Assembly (NCBI GenBank): GCA_902470925.1
Contig: CABRIF010000052.1
Location: 1-16,578 of the forward strand
Origin: an uncultured Collinsella sp.
Lineage (GTDB): Bacteria > Actinomycetota > Coriobacteriia > Coriobacteriales > Coriobacteriaceae
Direction of reading: 5' to 3'
Length of the DNA: 16,578 nt
Translations under genes and position numbers: made by a program
Notes under the pieces: generated by a model
Told to the model about the DNA's origin: nothing
The model's input: the letters and a program-made list of their open reading frames with translations, nothing else
Database searches by the model: none
Shown: piece by piece, positions 1 to 6,441 of the stretch
Numbering within the stretch: the stretch's first letter is position 1
Layout: each line of letters begins with the position of its first letter

Positions 1-47
1 GAGATTCCTCTACGTCTCGTGGGCTCGGAGATGTGTATAAGAGACAG
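1..47 (+). other. Illumina Nextera i7-side adapter (artefact)
   Basis: Bases 1-5 fit the end of the P7 primer, 6-13 are an 8-base index (TCCTCTAC, which I recall as the adapter form of index N712), 14-28 are the Nextera read-2 primer and 29-47 the 19-base transposon mosaic end. This is library adapter, not genome. Translating it gives the known contaminant peptides MCIRDS and MYKRQ, so any protein predicted across position 47 is false. Confidence 0.98.
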
Positions 48-240
48 TATCAGCGGCTCGCGACGCTTCCGCGACACCTTCGCCCCGCCCCTGCAACGAC
101 AGGCCCCGAACCGCCTTGCAACATGGCGGCTCATAGCGCCTTCATGCCATCTGTGCCCCGCCCCGGCGGCAGGCCCCGAACCGCCGTGCAGTATCAGCGG
201 CCCACAACGTCTCCGCGCCACCTGCATCCCGCCTCCGCCG
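48..240. repeat. Degenerate tandem repeat, unit about 70-73 bp, nearly three copies
   Basis: Three imperfect copies follow each other: 48-120, 121-190 and 191-about 240 (the last partial). The clearest shared blocks are AGGCCCCGAACCGCC at 101-115 and 171-185, each followed by a TGCA-ending pentamer, and TATCAGCGGC at 48-57 and 192-201 followed by a related TCCGCG-CACCT block. The array sits directly 3' of the hydrolase stop codon and runs into the adapter, so its full length is unknown. No convincing gene covers it. Function unknown; it could be an intergenic repeat family or the edge of a repeat-bearing coding region. Confidence 0.6.
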
Positions 241-247
241 TCCGTCT

Positions 248-1237
248 CTACAGCCCGATCTTATCCAGAAAGCCGTTCACGCAGGTCCAGTACTGCTCCG
301 GGTTCGTAGATGCCGAACCGGCGTGCGGCGCCCCGTGCACCACGAGCTTCTCCTTCACCGGGCTGGCGCACGCCTCAAAGACCTCGTCGAGCATCTCATA
401 GGGCACGAACGTGTCGGCGTCACCGTGGATGAACAGCATGGGCACCGTGGCCCTGCCCACTGCATCGACCGCGCTCGCCTCGTGGAAATCCCACCCGGCA
501 CGCACCTGGCACACAGCATTGGCAACATCGAGCAGCGGGAAGCTCGGCAAACCGAACACGTTCTGCAGCTGGACGGCGAACTCCTCCCACACGCTTGCGT
601 ATCCGCAATCCTCGATGATTCCCACCACGTTAGCAGGCAGGTCGCTCTCCCCCGCCGTCATCATCGCGGTGGCACCGCCCATGGAGATGCCGAACACCAG
701 GATGCGGGCATCCGGGTCGGCCGCCACGATGTCGCTCAGCCAACCGATCACGTCGCGGCGCTCCGGCCAGCCCATGCCGATAAACGAGCCGCCGGACCGC
801 TCGTGGGCGCGCGCCGCCGGCATGAGCACGTTCATGCCGCGCTCGTAAAACGAGTAGGCGTACTTGGCCACGCGCGCGGGTTCGGCGGTATAGCCGTGCA
901 GCACCACCGCATAGGTATGGCTCGCCGCGGCCTCCGGCTGGTCGATCCGCCAGCCCGACAGCGCCGTGCCGTCCTCGGCCGTATGCGCCACCTGCACGCG
1001 GCCCTCCTCGAACCAGGCAGCGGCCTGCTGCTCGAGCGCAGCGTCGTTGGCGGGCGCCTCCTCCAGGCCATCCACCTCATCGGCGTCCATCATGCGTTTC
1101 ATCGAGTAGCCCGCATGCGGGTCGAGAGCGAACTCGAACAGGAAATTGCCGGCAACCCCTAAGCCCACAGCCCCCAGCAGCATCACAGCAGCGACTGCAA
1201 TCGCCAGGGCACGCTTTCGCAGATGAATCTTGCGCAT
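248..1237 (-). CDS. Membrane-anchored alpha/beta hydrolase
   Basis: A 329-residue serine hydrolase of the alpha/beta fold. A basic start (MRKIHLRKR) and a hydrophobic stretch at about residues 10-38 form a signal anchor or uncleaved signal peptide, placing the enzyme outside the membrane. The catalytic set is visible: nucleophile Ser185 in GISMG (183-187), Asp275 in HGDADTFVP and His305 in GAPHAGS; HGYTAEP near 114-120 fits the oxyanion-hole region. I chose the ATG at 1237 because AGGAGGAG lies five bases upstream of it; an in-frame ATG eight codons earlier (1261) lacks such a site. Similar Bacillus proteins (YqkD type) are annotated only as hydrolases, so the substrate (ester, peptide or lipid) is open. 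It appears to be monocistronic, 186 bp downstream of the membrane-protein gene. Fold is secure, substrate unknown. Confidence 0.9.
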   Translation of the reverse strand: MRKIHLRKRALAIAVAAVMLLGAVGLGVAGNFLFEFALDPHAGYSMKRMMDADEVDGLEEAPANDAALEQQAAAWFEEGRVQVAHTAEDGTALSGWRIDQPEAAASHTYAVVLHGYTAEPARVAKYAYSFYERGMNVLMPAARAHERSGGSFIGMGWPERRDVIGWLSDIVAADPDARILVFGISMGGATAMMTAGESDLPANVVGIIEDCGYASVWEEFAVQLQNVFGLPSFPLLDVANAVCQVRAGWDFHEASAVDAVGRATVPMLFIHGDADTFVPYEMLDEVFEACASPVKEKLVVHGAPHAGSASTNPEQYWTCVNGFLDKIGL

Positions 1238-1273
1238 CGACTCCTCCTGAACATATAGCACATATCTGTCGCT

Positions 1274-1302
1274 TAATTAACGACTTATGCATAGTAGTTC
1301 AA
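1274..1302 (-). promoter_or_regulatory. Possible promoter for the alpha/beta hydrolase
   Basis: On the minus strand TTGAAC (1297-1302) and TAATTA (1274-1279) are 17 bp apart, about 35 bp upstream of the hydrolase start and inside an AT-rich pocket that contrasts with the GC-rich surroundings. The -35 match is good and the -10 match poor. Another AT-rich hexamer (TATATG) lies nearer the gene, so the exact start point is uncertain. Confidence 0.35.
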
Positions 1303-1332
1303 TAGGTGTCACTCCACAGGAACCACACCTAT
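1302..1332. promoter_or_regulatory. Inverted repeat ATAGGTGT-N15-ACACCTAT, possible operator
   Basis: A perfect 8-bp inverted repeat (arms 1302-1309 and 1325-1332) sits just upstream of the possible -35 box of the hydrolase gene. The arms are 23 bp apart start to start, about two helical turns, as expected for a dimeric regulator. No U tract follows on either strand, so it is not a simple terminator. No regulator gene is present in the window. Confidence 0.4.
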
Positions 1333-1423
1333 CGGAAACCGAACGGACGCACCCCAGGCCCCCGCACGGAGCTCGCACGCCCCTGGCTCGCGGTAGACGT
1401 GTAGCCATGTCGAACGGTGTAGA

Positions 1424-2974
1424 TCAGCGCTTGCGCTTGAACGCCCCCGGGCTCACCGTGATGCCCCCAGCGGTGCGGCGCACATGCTGCGCCTGGCGCG
1501 CGGCGGCAGACGAGGCAGCACGCGATGAGCCGCGGTGGCCAGTCGTCACGCCGGAAGGCCTCGTGGCGGCAGAGGACGACGTGGCAGGCTGCCCGGGAGC
1601 GGAGCGCGGCACATCGGGCTGCTCGGCAACCGCCTGCCCCCCAGACGCACCGGCAGCCGCGTCAACAGATAAAGCCGAAGCTGCAGCCGATGCCGCCCCC
1701 TGCACGCCGTCGGCAGAACCAGCCGCAGCCGCACCGGGGCCCGCAACCGCTCCCCGCGCACCGCCGGCCAGGCCCGCCGCCGCAGCCGACCGGCGCGCAT
1801 CCTCCCGGGACACAGCCGCCGCTCCCGCACGCGGCGAGCGCGCACGCCCGCGCTTCGAGCGCCCGAGGCGCGCGATCGCGCGATCCCAGCGGTCGTGGAT
1901 GCTCGCGCTATGGGAGCTGTGCAGGCCCAGCAGCGGAGCCGCGAGAATCGTGGGCGCGATGAAGGTGATCAGACGCCACAGCAGGTAGCCCGCGGTGGCC
2001 GCGCTGCCGTAGAAATGACCCAGGAAGAGCGCGAACCCGCCCTCGGCACCGCCCGTGCCGCCCGGCAGGGGCACCGCCGAGCTCAGCAGCTGCACGAAGG
2101 CGGAGGCGGCCATCACCGAGAAGAAGTCGACCTCGTGATGTCCGAACGCCAGCATCAGGAAGTACGGCACCAGGTAGAAGAAGGCGAGCTGCAGCAGGGT
2201 GATAACCACGGTGAGCGCCATGGAGCTCAAGTGCCCGGCCGCCAGGCGGAACTTCTCGCTGAACGCGTGGATCTCGCCGTCGACGAAGGCGTGCCAGCCC
2301 TCGGTGCGCTCGCGGGCCACCCCGAGGCGCGCCAGCAGGTTGATGCCCCAGTGCGCCACCTTGGTGACCGTGTTGGGCATGAGCGCGATGGCGAAGATCG
2401 CCAGAAGAATCAGCACGTGCCCGCCGAAGCTGAAGATGCACAGCAAGGTGATATCGCCGTACTGGCTGGCGAAAAACGGCATGCGCGCGAGCAGCAGCAC
2501 CGCGCCCCACACCACCAGGCCGAACTGGTAGACGATGAAGCGTGTGAACTGGATGGCACCGGCCTCGCCCACATTCTGCCCCGCCTTCGTGAGGCGGTAG
2601 ATCTGCGCCGGGGTGGAACCCATCATCATGGGCGTGAGGTTGCCGAAGAAGATGCCGCTCGCCTCAACCGAGATGAGGTCGCGGATGCCCACCGGGCTTT
2701 TCGGGTCGAGCCAGACCGCGATCGCATAGGCGAGGATGCCGAAGATCAGGTACAGCAGCATGCAGACGCACGCGGCAACCAGCCAGGGCGCCTGCACGCT
2801 CTGCATGGCTTCCCAGAACTGCGCGATCTGCCCGGTAACCACCAGGTACACGATATAGCCTACGAGCACGATGCCGATGAACACGGCGCCGCGGCGGGCG
2901 GTCTTGCGGTCGTCGCCCCCAGCGACATGCGGCTCCGGAGCTGCGCCGCGAACGGTATGCGTCGGGGAATCCAC
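1424..2974 (-). CDS. Lysylphosphatidylglycerol synthase-type (YbhN/UPF0104/MprF flippase-like) membrane protein with low-complexity tail
   Basis: A 516-residue integral membrane protein with several hydrophobic spans (roughly residues 30-47, 63-85, 145-164, 176-200, 252-278, 286-300 and 325-350). The block PLPGGTGGAEGG (about 302-313) is the hallmark of the YbhN/MprF N-terminal (flippase-like) family; STPAQIYRL near 120-128 also fits. Members are linked to lipid translocation or cell-envelope modification. There is no C-terminal aminoacyl-transferase domain, so this is not a full MprF. Instead, from about residue 362 to the end runs a 150-residue tail of Ala, Gly, Ser, Pro and Arg, probably disordered and cytoplasmic. 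I chose GTG at 2974 because AGGAG lies seven bases upstream; an ATG at 3049 would add an Ala/Gly-rich stretch with no ribosome site and would run across the candidate -10 box. Lipid substrate unknown. Confidence 0.82.
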   Translation of the reverse strand: MDSPTHTVRGAAPEPHVAGGDDRKTARRGAVFIGIVLVGYIVYLVVTGQIAQFWEAMQSVQAPWLVAACVCMLLYLIFGILAYAIAVWLDPKSPVGIRDLISVEASGIFFGNLTPMMMGSTPAQIYRLTKAGQNVGEAGAIQFTRFIVYQFGLVVWGAVLLLARMPFFASQYGDITLLCIFSFGGHVLILLAIFAIALMPNTVTKVAHWGINLLARLGVARERTEGWHAFVDGEIHAFSEKFRLAAGHLSSMALTVVITLLQLAFFYLVPYFLMLAFGHHEVDFFSVMAASAFVQLLSSAVPLPGGTGGAEGGFALFLGHFYGSAATAGYLLWRLITFIAPTILAAPLLGLHSSHSASIHDRWDRAIARLGRSKRGRARSPRAGAAAVSREDARRSAAAAGLAGGARGAVAGPGAAAAGSADGVQGAASAAASALSVDAAAGASGGQAVAEQPDVPRSAPGQPATSSSAATRPSGVTTGHRGSSRAASSAAARQAQHVRRTAGGITVSPGAFKRKR

Positions 2975-3011
2975 GTCGGTTCTCCTCACGTATCTTTGCG
3001 GTAACACTCCT

Positions 3012-3017
3012 ATTGTA
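3012..3017 (-). promoter_or_regulatory. Candidate -10 element for the membrane-protein gene
   Basis: TACAAT on the minus strand, in an otherwise very GC-rich stretch, would start transcription about 30 bases before the GTG at 2974. No recognisable -35 hexamer stands 16-18 bp upstream, so support is limited. It favours the GTG start over the upstream ATG. Confidence 0.3.
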
Positions 3018-3049
3018 CTAGCAGCCCCCGCCGCGCCCGCCGCGCCCAT

Positions 3050-3344
3050 GCGAACGGCATCATTTCCTACATGCCGTCAACGAAGCGTACCAATGCGCGC
3101 AGCGAGCGCGGCCCGGGCGACGCCCGTGCGCGAGACTCATGCGCGAGACCCGCGCGCGGCACCTATGCCCCCAAGCCATACGGCACGCGCCACGTCAGCG
3201 CAGCATGCCCGCACGTTCTCCCACACGCGCATATGAGCAGCCCATCGGCACCGATGATAGCCGAGTCTATGCCGCAAAGCCTCGCGCCGGAGCACTCAGA
3301 ACCGCGAAAACCAGGCATAATCTTGAGCGCCCTCTTCTCAGTTT
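3050..3344. other. Gene-free GC-rich spacer
   Basis: About 300 bases between the membrane-protein gene and the terminators behind the tRNA pair. Open frames exist on both strands but lack ribosome sites and have Arg/Ala/Pro/Ser-rich compositions expected by chance at this G+C. I see no RNA gene, repeat or clear promoter in it. Confidence 0.5.
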
Positions 3345-3369
3345 AAAAAGCGGGTCGGCATGACCCCGC
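3345..3369 (-). terminator. Second, downstream terminator-like hairpin
   Basis: On the minus strand a GC-rich hairpin (arms GCGGGGTC and GACCCGC with one bulged G, short loop ATGCC) is followed directly by TTTTT (3345-3349). It lies about 70 bases beyond the first terminator of the tRNA unit and probably acts as a back-up stop, since I see no gene between the two. Confidence 0.6.
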
Positions 3370-3438
3370 GTGAGTATCGCGGACGTGGCTAGACTGCGCG
3401 ACACGCTGTGCTGCCCCACGAAAAGAAGGCCCACATAC

Positions 3439-3465
3439 AAAAACGGCGAGCCGAAGCCCGCCGTT
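3439..3465 (-). terminator. Intrinsic terminator of the tRNA-Gln/tRNA-Glu unit
   Basis: A 10-bp stem (AACGGCGGGC pairing with GCTCGCCGTT, one G-U pair) closed by a stable TTCG tetraloop and followed by further T residues on the minus strand. It begins eight bases after the encoded CCA of tRNA-Glu, so it is a near-ideal rho-independent terminator for this transcript. Confidence 0.88.
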
Positions 3466-3472
3466 GCGATGT

Positions 3473-3549
3473 TGGTAGCCCGTACCAGATTCGAACTGGT
3501 GATCTCCGCCTTGAGAGGGCGGCGTCCTGAACCGCTAGACGAACGGGCC
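3473..3549 (-). tRNA. tRNA-Glu (anticodon CTC)
   Basis: Folds as a full cloverleaf: acceptor GGCCCGT/ACGGGCT (with G1-U72 wobble), D arm in GTCTAGCGGTTCAGGAC, anticodon stem CCGCC/GGCGG with loop CTCTCAA giving anticodon CTC (3513-3515), and T arm ACCAG-TTCGAAT-CTGGT. The D-arm and anticodon-stem sequences are typical of bacterial tRNA-Glu. The 3' CCA is encoded (3473-3475). It reads GAG codons. It lies 23 bases after tRNA-Gln on the same transcript. Confidence 0.95.
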
Positions 3550-3572
3550 AACTACGGGAGGAGAACAGCAAC

Positions 3573-3646
3573 TGGCTGGGATGGAGGGAGTCGAACCCCC
3601 ATTGACGGAACCAGAATCCGCTGTCCTGCCATTAGACGACATCCCA
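3573..3646 (-). tRNA. tRNA-Gln (anticodon CTG)
   Basis: Acceptor TGGGATG/CATCCCA, D arm GTCTAATGGCAGGAC, anticodon stem GCGGA/TCCGT with loop TTCTGGT giving anticodon CTG (3612-3614), and T arm GGGGG-TTCGACT-CCCTC. The U1-A72 closing pair is a usual tRNA-Gln identity feature. Discriminator G and encoded CCA (3573-3575) follow. It reads CAG codons and is the first gene of the two-tRNA transcript. Confidence 0.95.
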
Positions 3647-3681
3647 AAGGTTGTTGTCTGCGCTCCTTCGCGCAAGAAAGA

Positions 3682-3710
3682 ATACTACGGGATGACCCCG
3701 TCCCGCGCAA
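3682..3710 (-). promoter_or_regulatory. Candidate promoter of the tRNA pair
   Basis: On the minus strand TTGCGC (3705-3710) and TAGTAT (3682-3687) are exactly 17 bp apart, with the -10 box about 35 bases before tRNA-Gln. The spacer carries a small GGGA/TCCC inverted repeat. Position and spacing fit a housekeeping promoter; the sequence match is moderate. Confidence 0.5.
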
Positions 3711-3762
3711 GCCCCAATTTCAAGTTTCTCCAAGTCGTGGATGACTTGTGAAGCGGGCCGTC

Positions 3763-4410
3763 TTACGCCCGCGCCACCCCGGTCTCCAGCACCCGCGTGG
3801 CCACGCGCTCAACCAGGTCCGGCACGTGCGACACCACCACCATCCCGAAGCCCTCGGTGCGCTGCATATCGAGCAGCACCCCCCACAGCTCCGCCTGCGT
3901 CACCGCATCCAGCATGGCCGTCGCCTCATCGGCCAGCAGGTAGCGCGGCCGGACCAGCAACGCCCGCAGCAGGCAAAACCGCATCAGCTCACCGCCTGAC
4001 AGCTCATGGGGCAGGCGCGCCGCCCACGCCTCGCGGATGCCGAGCGCGTCGGCGAGCATGGCGCGGCGCTCGCTCGCGGCGCCACCATCCCCCAGCGAGG
4101 ACTCGACCTCCCCGATCGCCCGCCCCAGGCGCTGGCGCGGGTCGAAGGCCTGCTCGGGATGCTGCCACACCAGCTGCACCGGGCAGGGCACGCCGGCGCG
4201 GCACGCCGCCAGCGGCGCGCCGTCCACGTACACGCCCCCTGCCTGCGGATGCAGATATCCCGCCATGAGGCGGCAAAGCGTGGTCTTCCCCGTCCCCGAA
4301 CGGGCGGTGAGCGCCACACGCTCCCCCGCCTCAATACGGCACGTAAAACCGCGATACAGCGGCTCTGCACCCGGGTACGCAAACGTGACGTCACGCACCT
4401 CCAAGCTCAT
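3763..4410 (-). CDS. ABC transporter ATP-binding protein, second ATPase of the nickel/peptide importer (NikE/DppF-like)
   Basis: A 215-residue ABC ATPase that hydrolyses ATP on the cytoplasmic side of the importer. The Walker A stretch is ARSGTGKTT (36-44) with Lys42, Q-loop Gln83 in VWQHPEQ, signature LSGGE (137-141), Walker B YLLADE (157-162) with catalytic Glu162, and switch His195. The first Walker A residue is Ala36 where Gly is usual. It is short for the family and ends just after the H-loop region, lacking the oligopeptide-type C-terminal extension; NikE-like small ATPases can look like this. Its ATG overlaps the stop of the preceding ATPase by four bases (ATGA), so translation is probably coupled and the two should form a heterodimer. 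It is the last gene of the operon. Substrate class is inferred from the neighbours. Confidence 0.9.
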   Translation of the reverse strand: MSLEVRDVTFAYPGAEPLYRGFTCRIEAGERVALTARSGTGKTTLCRLMAGYLHPQAGGVYVDGAPLAACRAGVPCPVQLVWQHPEQAFDPRQRLGRAIGEVESSLGDGGAASERRAMLADALGIREAWAARLPHELSGGELMRFCLLRALLVRPRYLLADEATAMLDAVTQAELWGVLLDMQRTEGFGMVVVSHVPDLVERVATRVLETGVARA

Positions 4411-5396
4411 AGGCCCTCAGCTCCCTTCATCGTCTGCCGCGTCTTGACGCCCTCCGCGCCGGCGCAGAAATCATGACCGGGCAGCGCATGCCACAGCGCC
4501 CGGCTGAAGGGGTGCCGCAGCAGGTCGGGCCGCTCGAAGTTCTCCCGCGCCGTCTCCTCAACCACCGTGCCGTCGCGAAACACCGCCACGCGGTCGGCCA
4601 CGCGCAGCGCCAGCTCGATGTCGTGGGTGATGAGCAGCACGCCGCCGCCGTTATCCGCAAACGACCGCAGGTCGTCCAGGGCGTGGACCGCCAGATCCAT
4701 GTCGAGGCCCGGCGTGGGCTCGTCGGCCACGATCAGGCGCGGCTCGTCCATGAGCGCGCACATGAGCAGGATGCGGCGAGCCATGCCGCCCGAGACCTGA
4801 TGCGGGTAGAGGCGCGCCACCTCGGGCGCCAATCCATAGGCCGCGAAGAGCTCCCGCTGGCGGCGCTCGCGGCGCATGCGGTCGACCCGCCGGGCGGCCC
4901 GGGTGTCGCCGCGCGCAGCACCCTGCACCTGCTCGCCGAGGCGCATGAGCGGATCGAGGTTCGTGACCCCCTGGGGAACCAGCGAGATGCCGCGGCCGCG
5001 CAGGCGCGCCAGTCCCTCGAGGTCGACCGGCTCGCCATCGAACCAGATGTTGCCGGCAACCGCGGCGTTGGACTGCACGAGCCCCAGCAGCACGTCGGCC
5101 AGCACCGTCTTGCCCGAGCCGCTCGCGCCCACCACGGCCAGCACCTCGCCGGCATGCACGGAAAGCGACAGCCCGCGCAGCACCTGCTGGCGCACGCGCC
5201 CCGCCGAAAAGTACGGCGCCGCCGGATCATACATATCGAACGCCACGCTCAGGCCCTCGACCGTCAGTAGGTGATGGTGCCCGGGATGCGCGGTCGTGTC
5301 CGCATGGCTGTGATGGTGGTGGAACTCGCCGTCCGCATGCGCGGCATGCACCGCCGCCGGCGAGGCTGTCCGCCCTTGCCGAACGCTCCTCATCAT
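4407..5396 (-). CDS. ABC transporter ATP-binding protein with His-rich N-terminus (NikD/DppD-like)
   Basis: A 329-residue ABC ATPase. Walker A GASGSGKT (90-97), Q-loop region SLVPQG (138-143), signature VSGGM (201-205), Walker B LIVADE (221-226) and switch His258 are all present. The C-terminal HPFSRALWHALPGHDF (about 296-310) is the short motif found in nickel/oligopeptide-type ATPases. Before the ATPase fold there is a segment of eleven histidines between residues 17 and 42, including HHHH at 26-29 and HHH at 40-42, which suggests binding of Ni, Co or Zn. The start at 5396 is set by AGGAGG five bases upstream; the gene follows the permease after nine bases. The likely role is powering uptake of a metal, metal chelate or peptide; the His segment is the main reason to favour metal. 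Confidence 0.9.
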   Translation of the reverse strand: MMRSVRQGRTASPAAVHAAHADGEFHHHHSHADTTAHPGHHHLLTVEGLSVAFDMYDPAAPYFSAGRVRQQVLRGLSLSVHAGEVLAVVGASGSGKTVLADVLLGLVQSNAAVAGNIWFDGEPVDLEGLARLRGRGISLVPQGVTNLDPLMRLGEQVQGAARGDTRAARRVDRMRRERRQRELFAAYGLAPEVARLYPHQVSGGMARRILLMCALMDEPRLIVADEPTPGLDMDLAVHALDDLRSFADNGGGVLLITHDIELALRVADRVAVFRDGTVVEETARENFERPDLLRHPFSRALWHALPGHDFCAGAEGVKTRQTMKGAEGL

Positions 5397-5405
5397 CGCT
5401 ACCTC

Positions 5406-6422
5406 CTATCCCTGGATCGTCTGGGCCGATACGAGCCGCCGCAGCAGCGCACCGATGCGGTCGAAGGCGAACACGCACGCCACGAGCGCCGCACCCGGGA
5501 ACACCGCCAGCCACCACATACCCGAGGAGAGATAGGACATCGACTCCGAGAGGATGACGCCGATCGCCGGCTGATCGGGCGAGAGCCCGAAGCCCAGAAA
5601 CGTGATGGACGCCTCGTGCAGGATGGCGTGGGGGAACATGAGCACGGTGCCCACCAGCAGCTGCGGCAGCACCGCGGGCAGCACATGGCAACAGGCCAGG
5701 CGCACGCGCCCGACCCCGAGCCGGCGCACCTGCGCCATCCAGGGCTGCGAGCGCAGCTGCAGCACCTCGGCGCGCAGCACGCGGGCCAAGCTCGGCCAGT
5801 GCGTGAGCGCGATGCCCACGCTCACACCCCAAAAGCCTCGCCCCAGCGCATAGCTGATCAAGATCAGCAGCACGATATGGGGTACGCCCATGATCAGGTC
5901 GACAAAAAAGCCCACCGCGGCATCGGCGCGGCGCCCGCCCAGTGCCGCGGTGAGCGCGAGCGCAAGCGCGATGACGGCAGAACACAGCGCCGCCAGCACC
6001 CCCACGAACAGCGACCGGGACAGGCCCGCCAGGGTGCGCACGAACATGTCGCGCCCCATCCAGTCGCAGCCGAACGGATGGGCCAGCGAGGGCGCCAGGT
6101 TCTTGGCGGCGAAATCGGTGGCACCGGCGGCGTCGGTCAGCAGCGCGCCCGCCACGGTAACCGCGAGCAGCACCGCCGCGGCCGCCACCAGCGCCGCGAG
6201 CATCCGCCGCCGCGCAGGCACGCCACGATGCACGGGACGGTGCAGCTCCCGTACCGGCACGGCCGGGGTCTCAGCGAGCAGGTCGCCCGCGCCGTCCGCA
6301 TCGAGCGCGCCGCCAGCGACGGCAGGCGCCTTTAGGGCGCAACATCCATCCGCAGCGGACGCCGCATCCGGCGCGTCCCGCACATCCCGCGCGGCCGGCC
6401 GTCCTCCGCACGCAGGGCGCAC
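5406..6422 (-). CDS. ABC transporter permease (NikC/DppC-like)
   Basis: A 338-residue inner-membrane permease of the binding-protein-dependent transport family. The first transmembrane segment is about residues 74-96, then the typical loop APSLAHPFGCDWMGRD (110-125), a membrane block 135-195, the cytoplasmic coupling (EAA-like) region around 218-250 and the family motif EASITFLGFGLSP (270-282). The GTG at 6422 has AGGAG six bases upstream and lies 19 bases after the stop of the other permease; an ATG at 6449 would overlap that gene and has no ribosome site, and the only Met before the first membrane segment (residue 74) also lacks one. The resulting 72-residue Ala/Asp-rich cytoplasmic leader is longer than usual for the family. 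It pairs with the upstream NikB/DppB-like permease to form the channel. Confidence 0.88.
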   Translation of the reverse strand: MRPACGGRPAARDVRDAPDAASAADGCCALKAPAVAGGALDADGAGDLLAETPAVPVRELHRPVHRGVPARRRMLAALVAAAAVLLAVTVAGALLTDAAGATDFAAKNLAPSLAHPFGCDWMGRDMFVRTLAGLSRSLFVGVLAALCSAVIALALALTAALGGRRADAAVGFFVDLIMGVPHIVLLILISYALGRGFWGVSVGIALTHWPSLARVLRAEVLQLRSQPWMAQVRRLGVGRVRLACCHVLPAVLPQLLVGTVLMFPHAILHEASITFLGFGLSPDQPAIGVILSESMSYLSSGMWWLAVFPGAALVACVFAFDRIGALLRRLVSAQTIQG

Positions 6423-6441
6423 GTCGCGCTCCTCCCCATCC

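Noticed and set aside
48..240. CRISPR array
   Set aside because: Repeats are about 70 bp, degenerate and contiguous, with no spacers and no cas genes nearby.
258..268. DnaA-box-like TTATCCAGA
   Set aside because: A single imperfect match inside the hydrolase coding region, with no cluster of boxes and no origin genes.
19..401. Two plus-strand open frames beginning inside the left adapter
   Set aside because: Their first residues (MCIRDS and MYKRQ) are translated adapter; the rest spans the tandem repeat and the antisense end of the hydrolase.
1895..3004. 369-codon plus-strand frame opposite the membrane protein
   Set aside because: Glu/His/Gln/Arg-rich composition and no start signal; it mirrors hydrophobic codons of the real membrane protein.
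3753..3772. Terminator at the end of the ABC operon
   Set aside because: A 6-bp GCGGGC/GCCCGC inverted repeat spans the stop codon, but only TT follows on the minus strand and one arm is inside the coding region; too weak to call.
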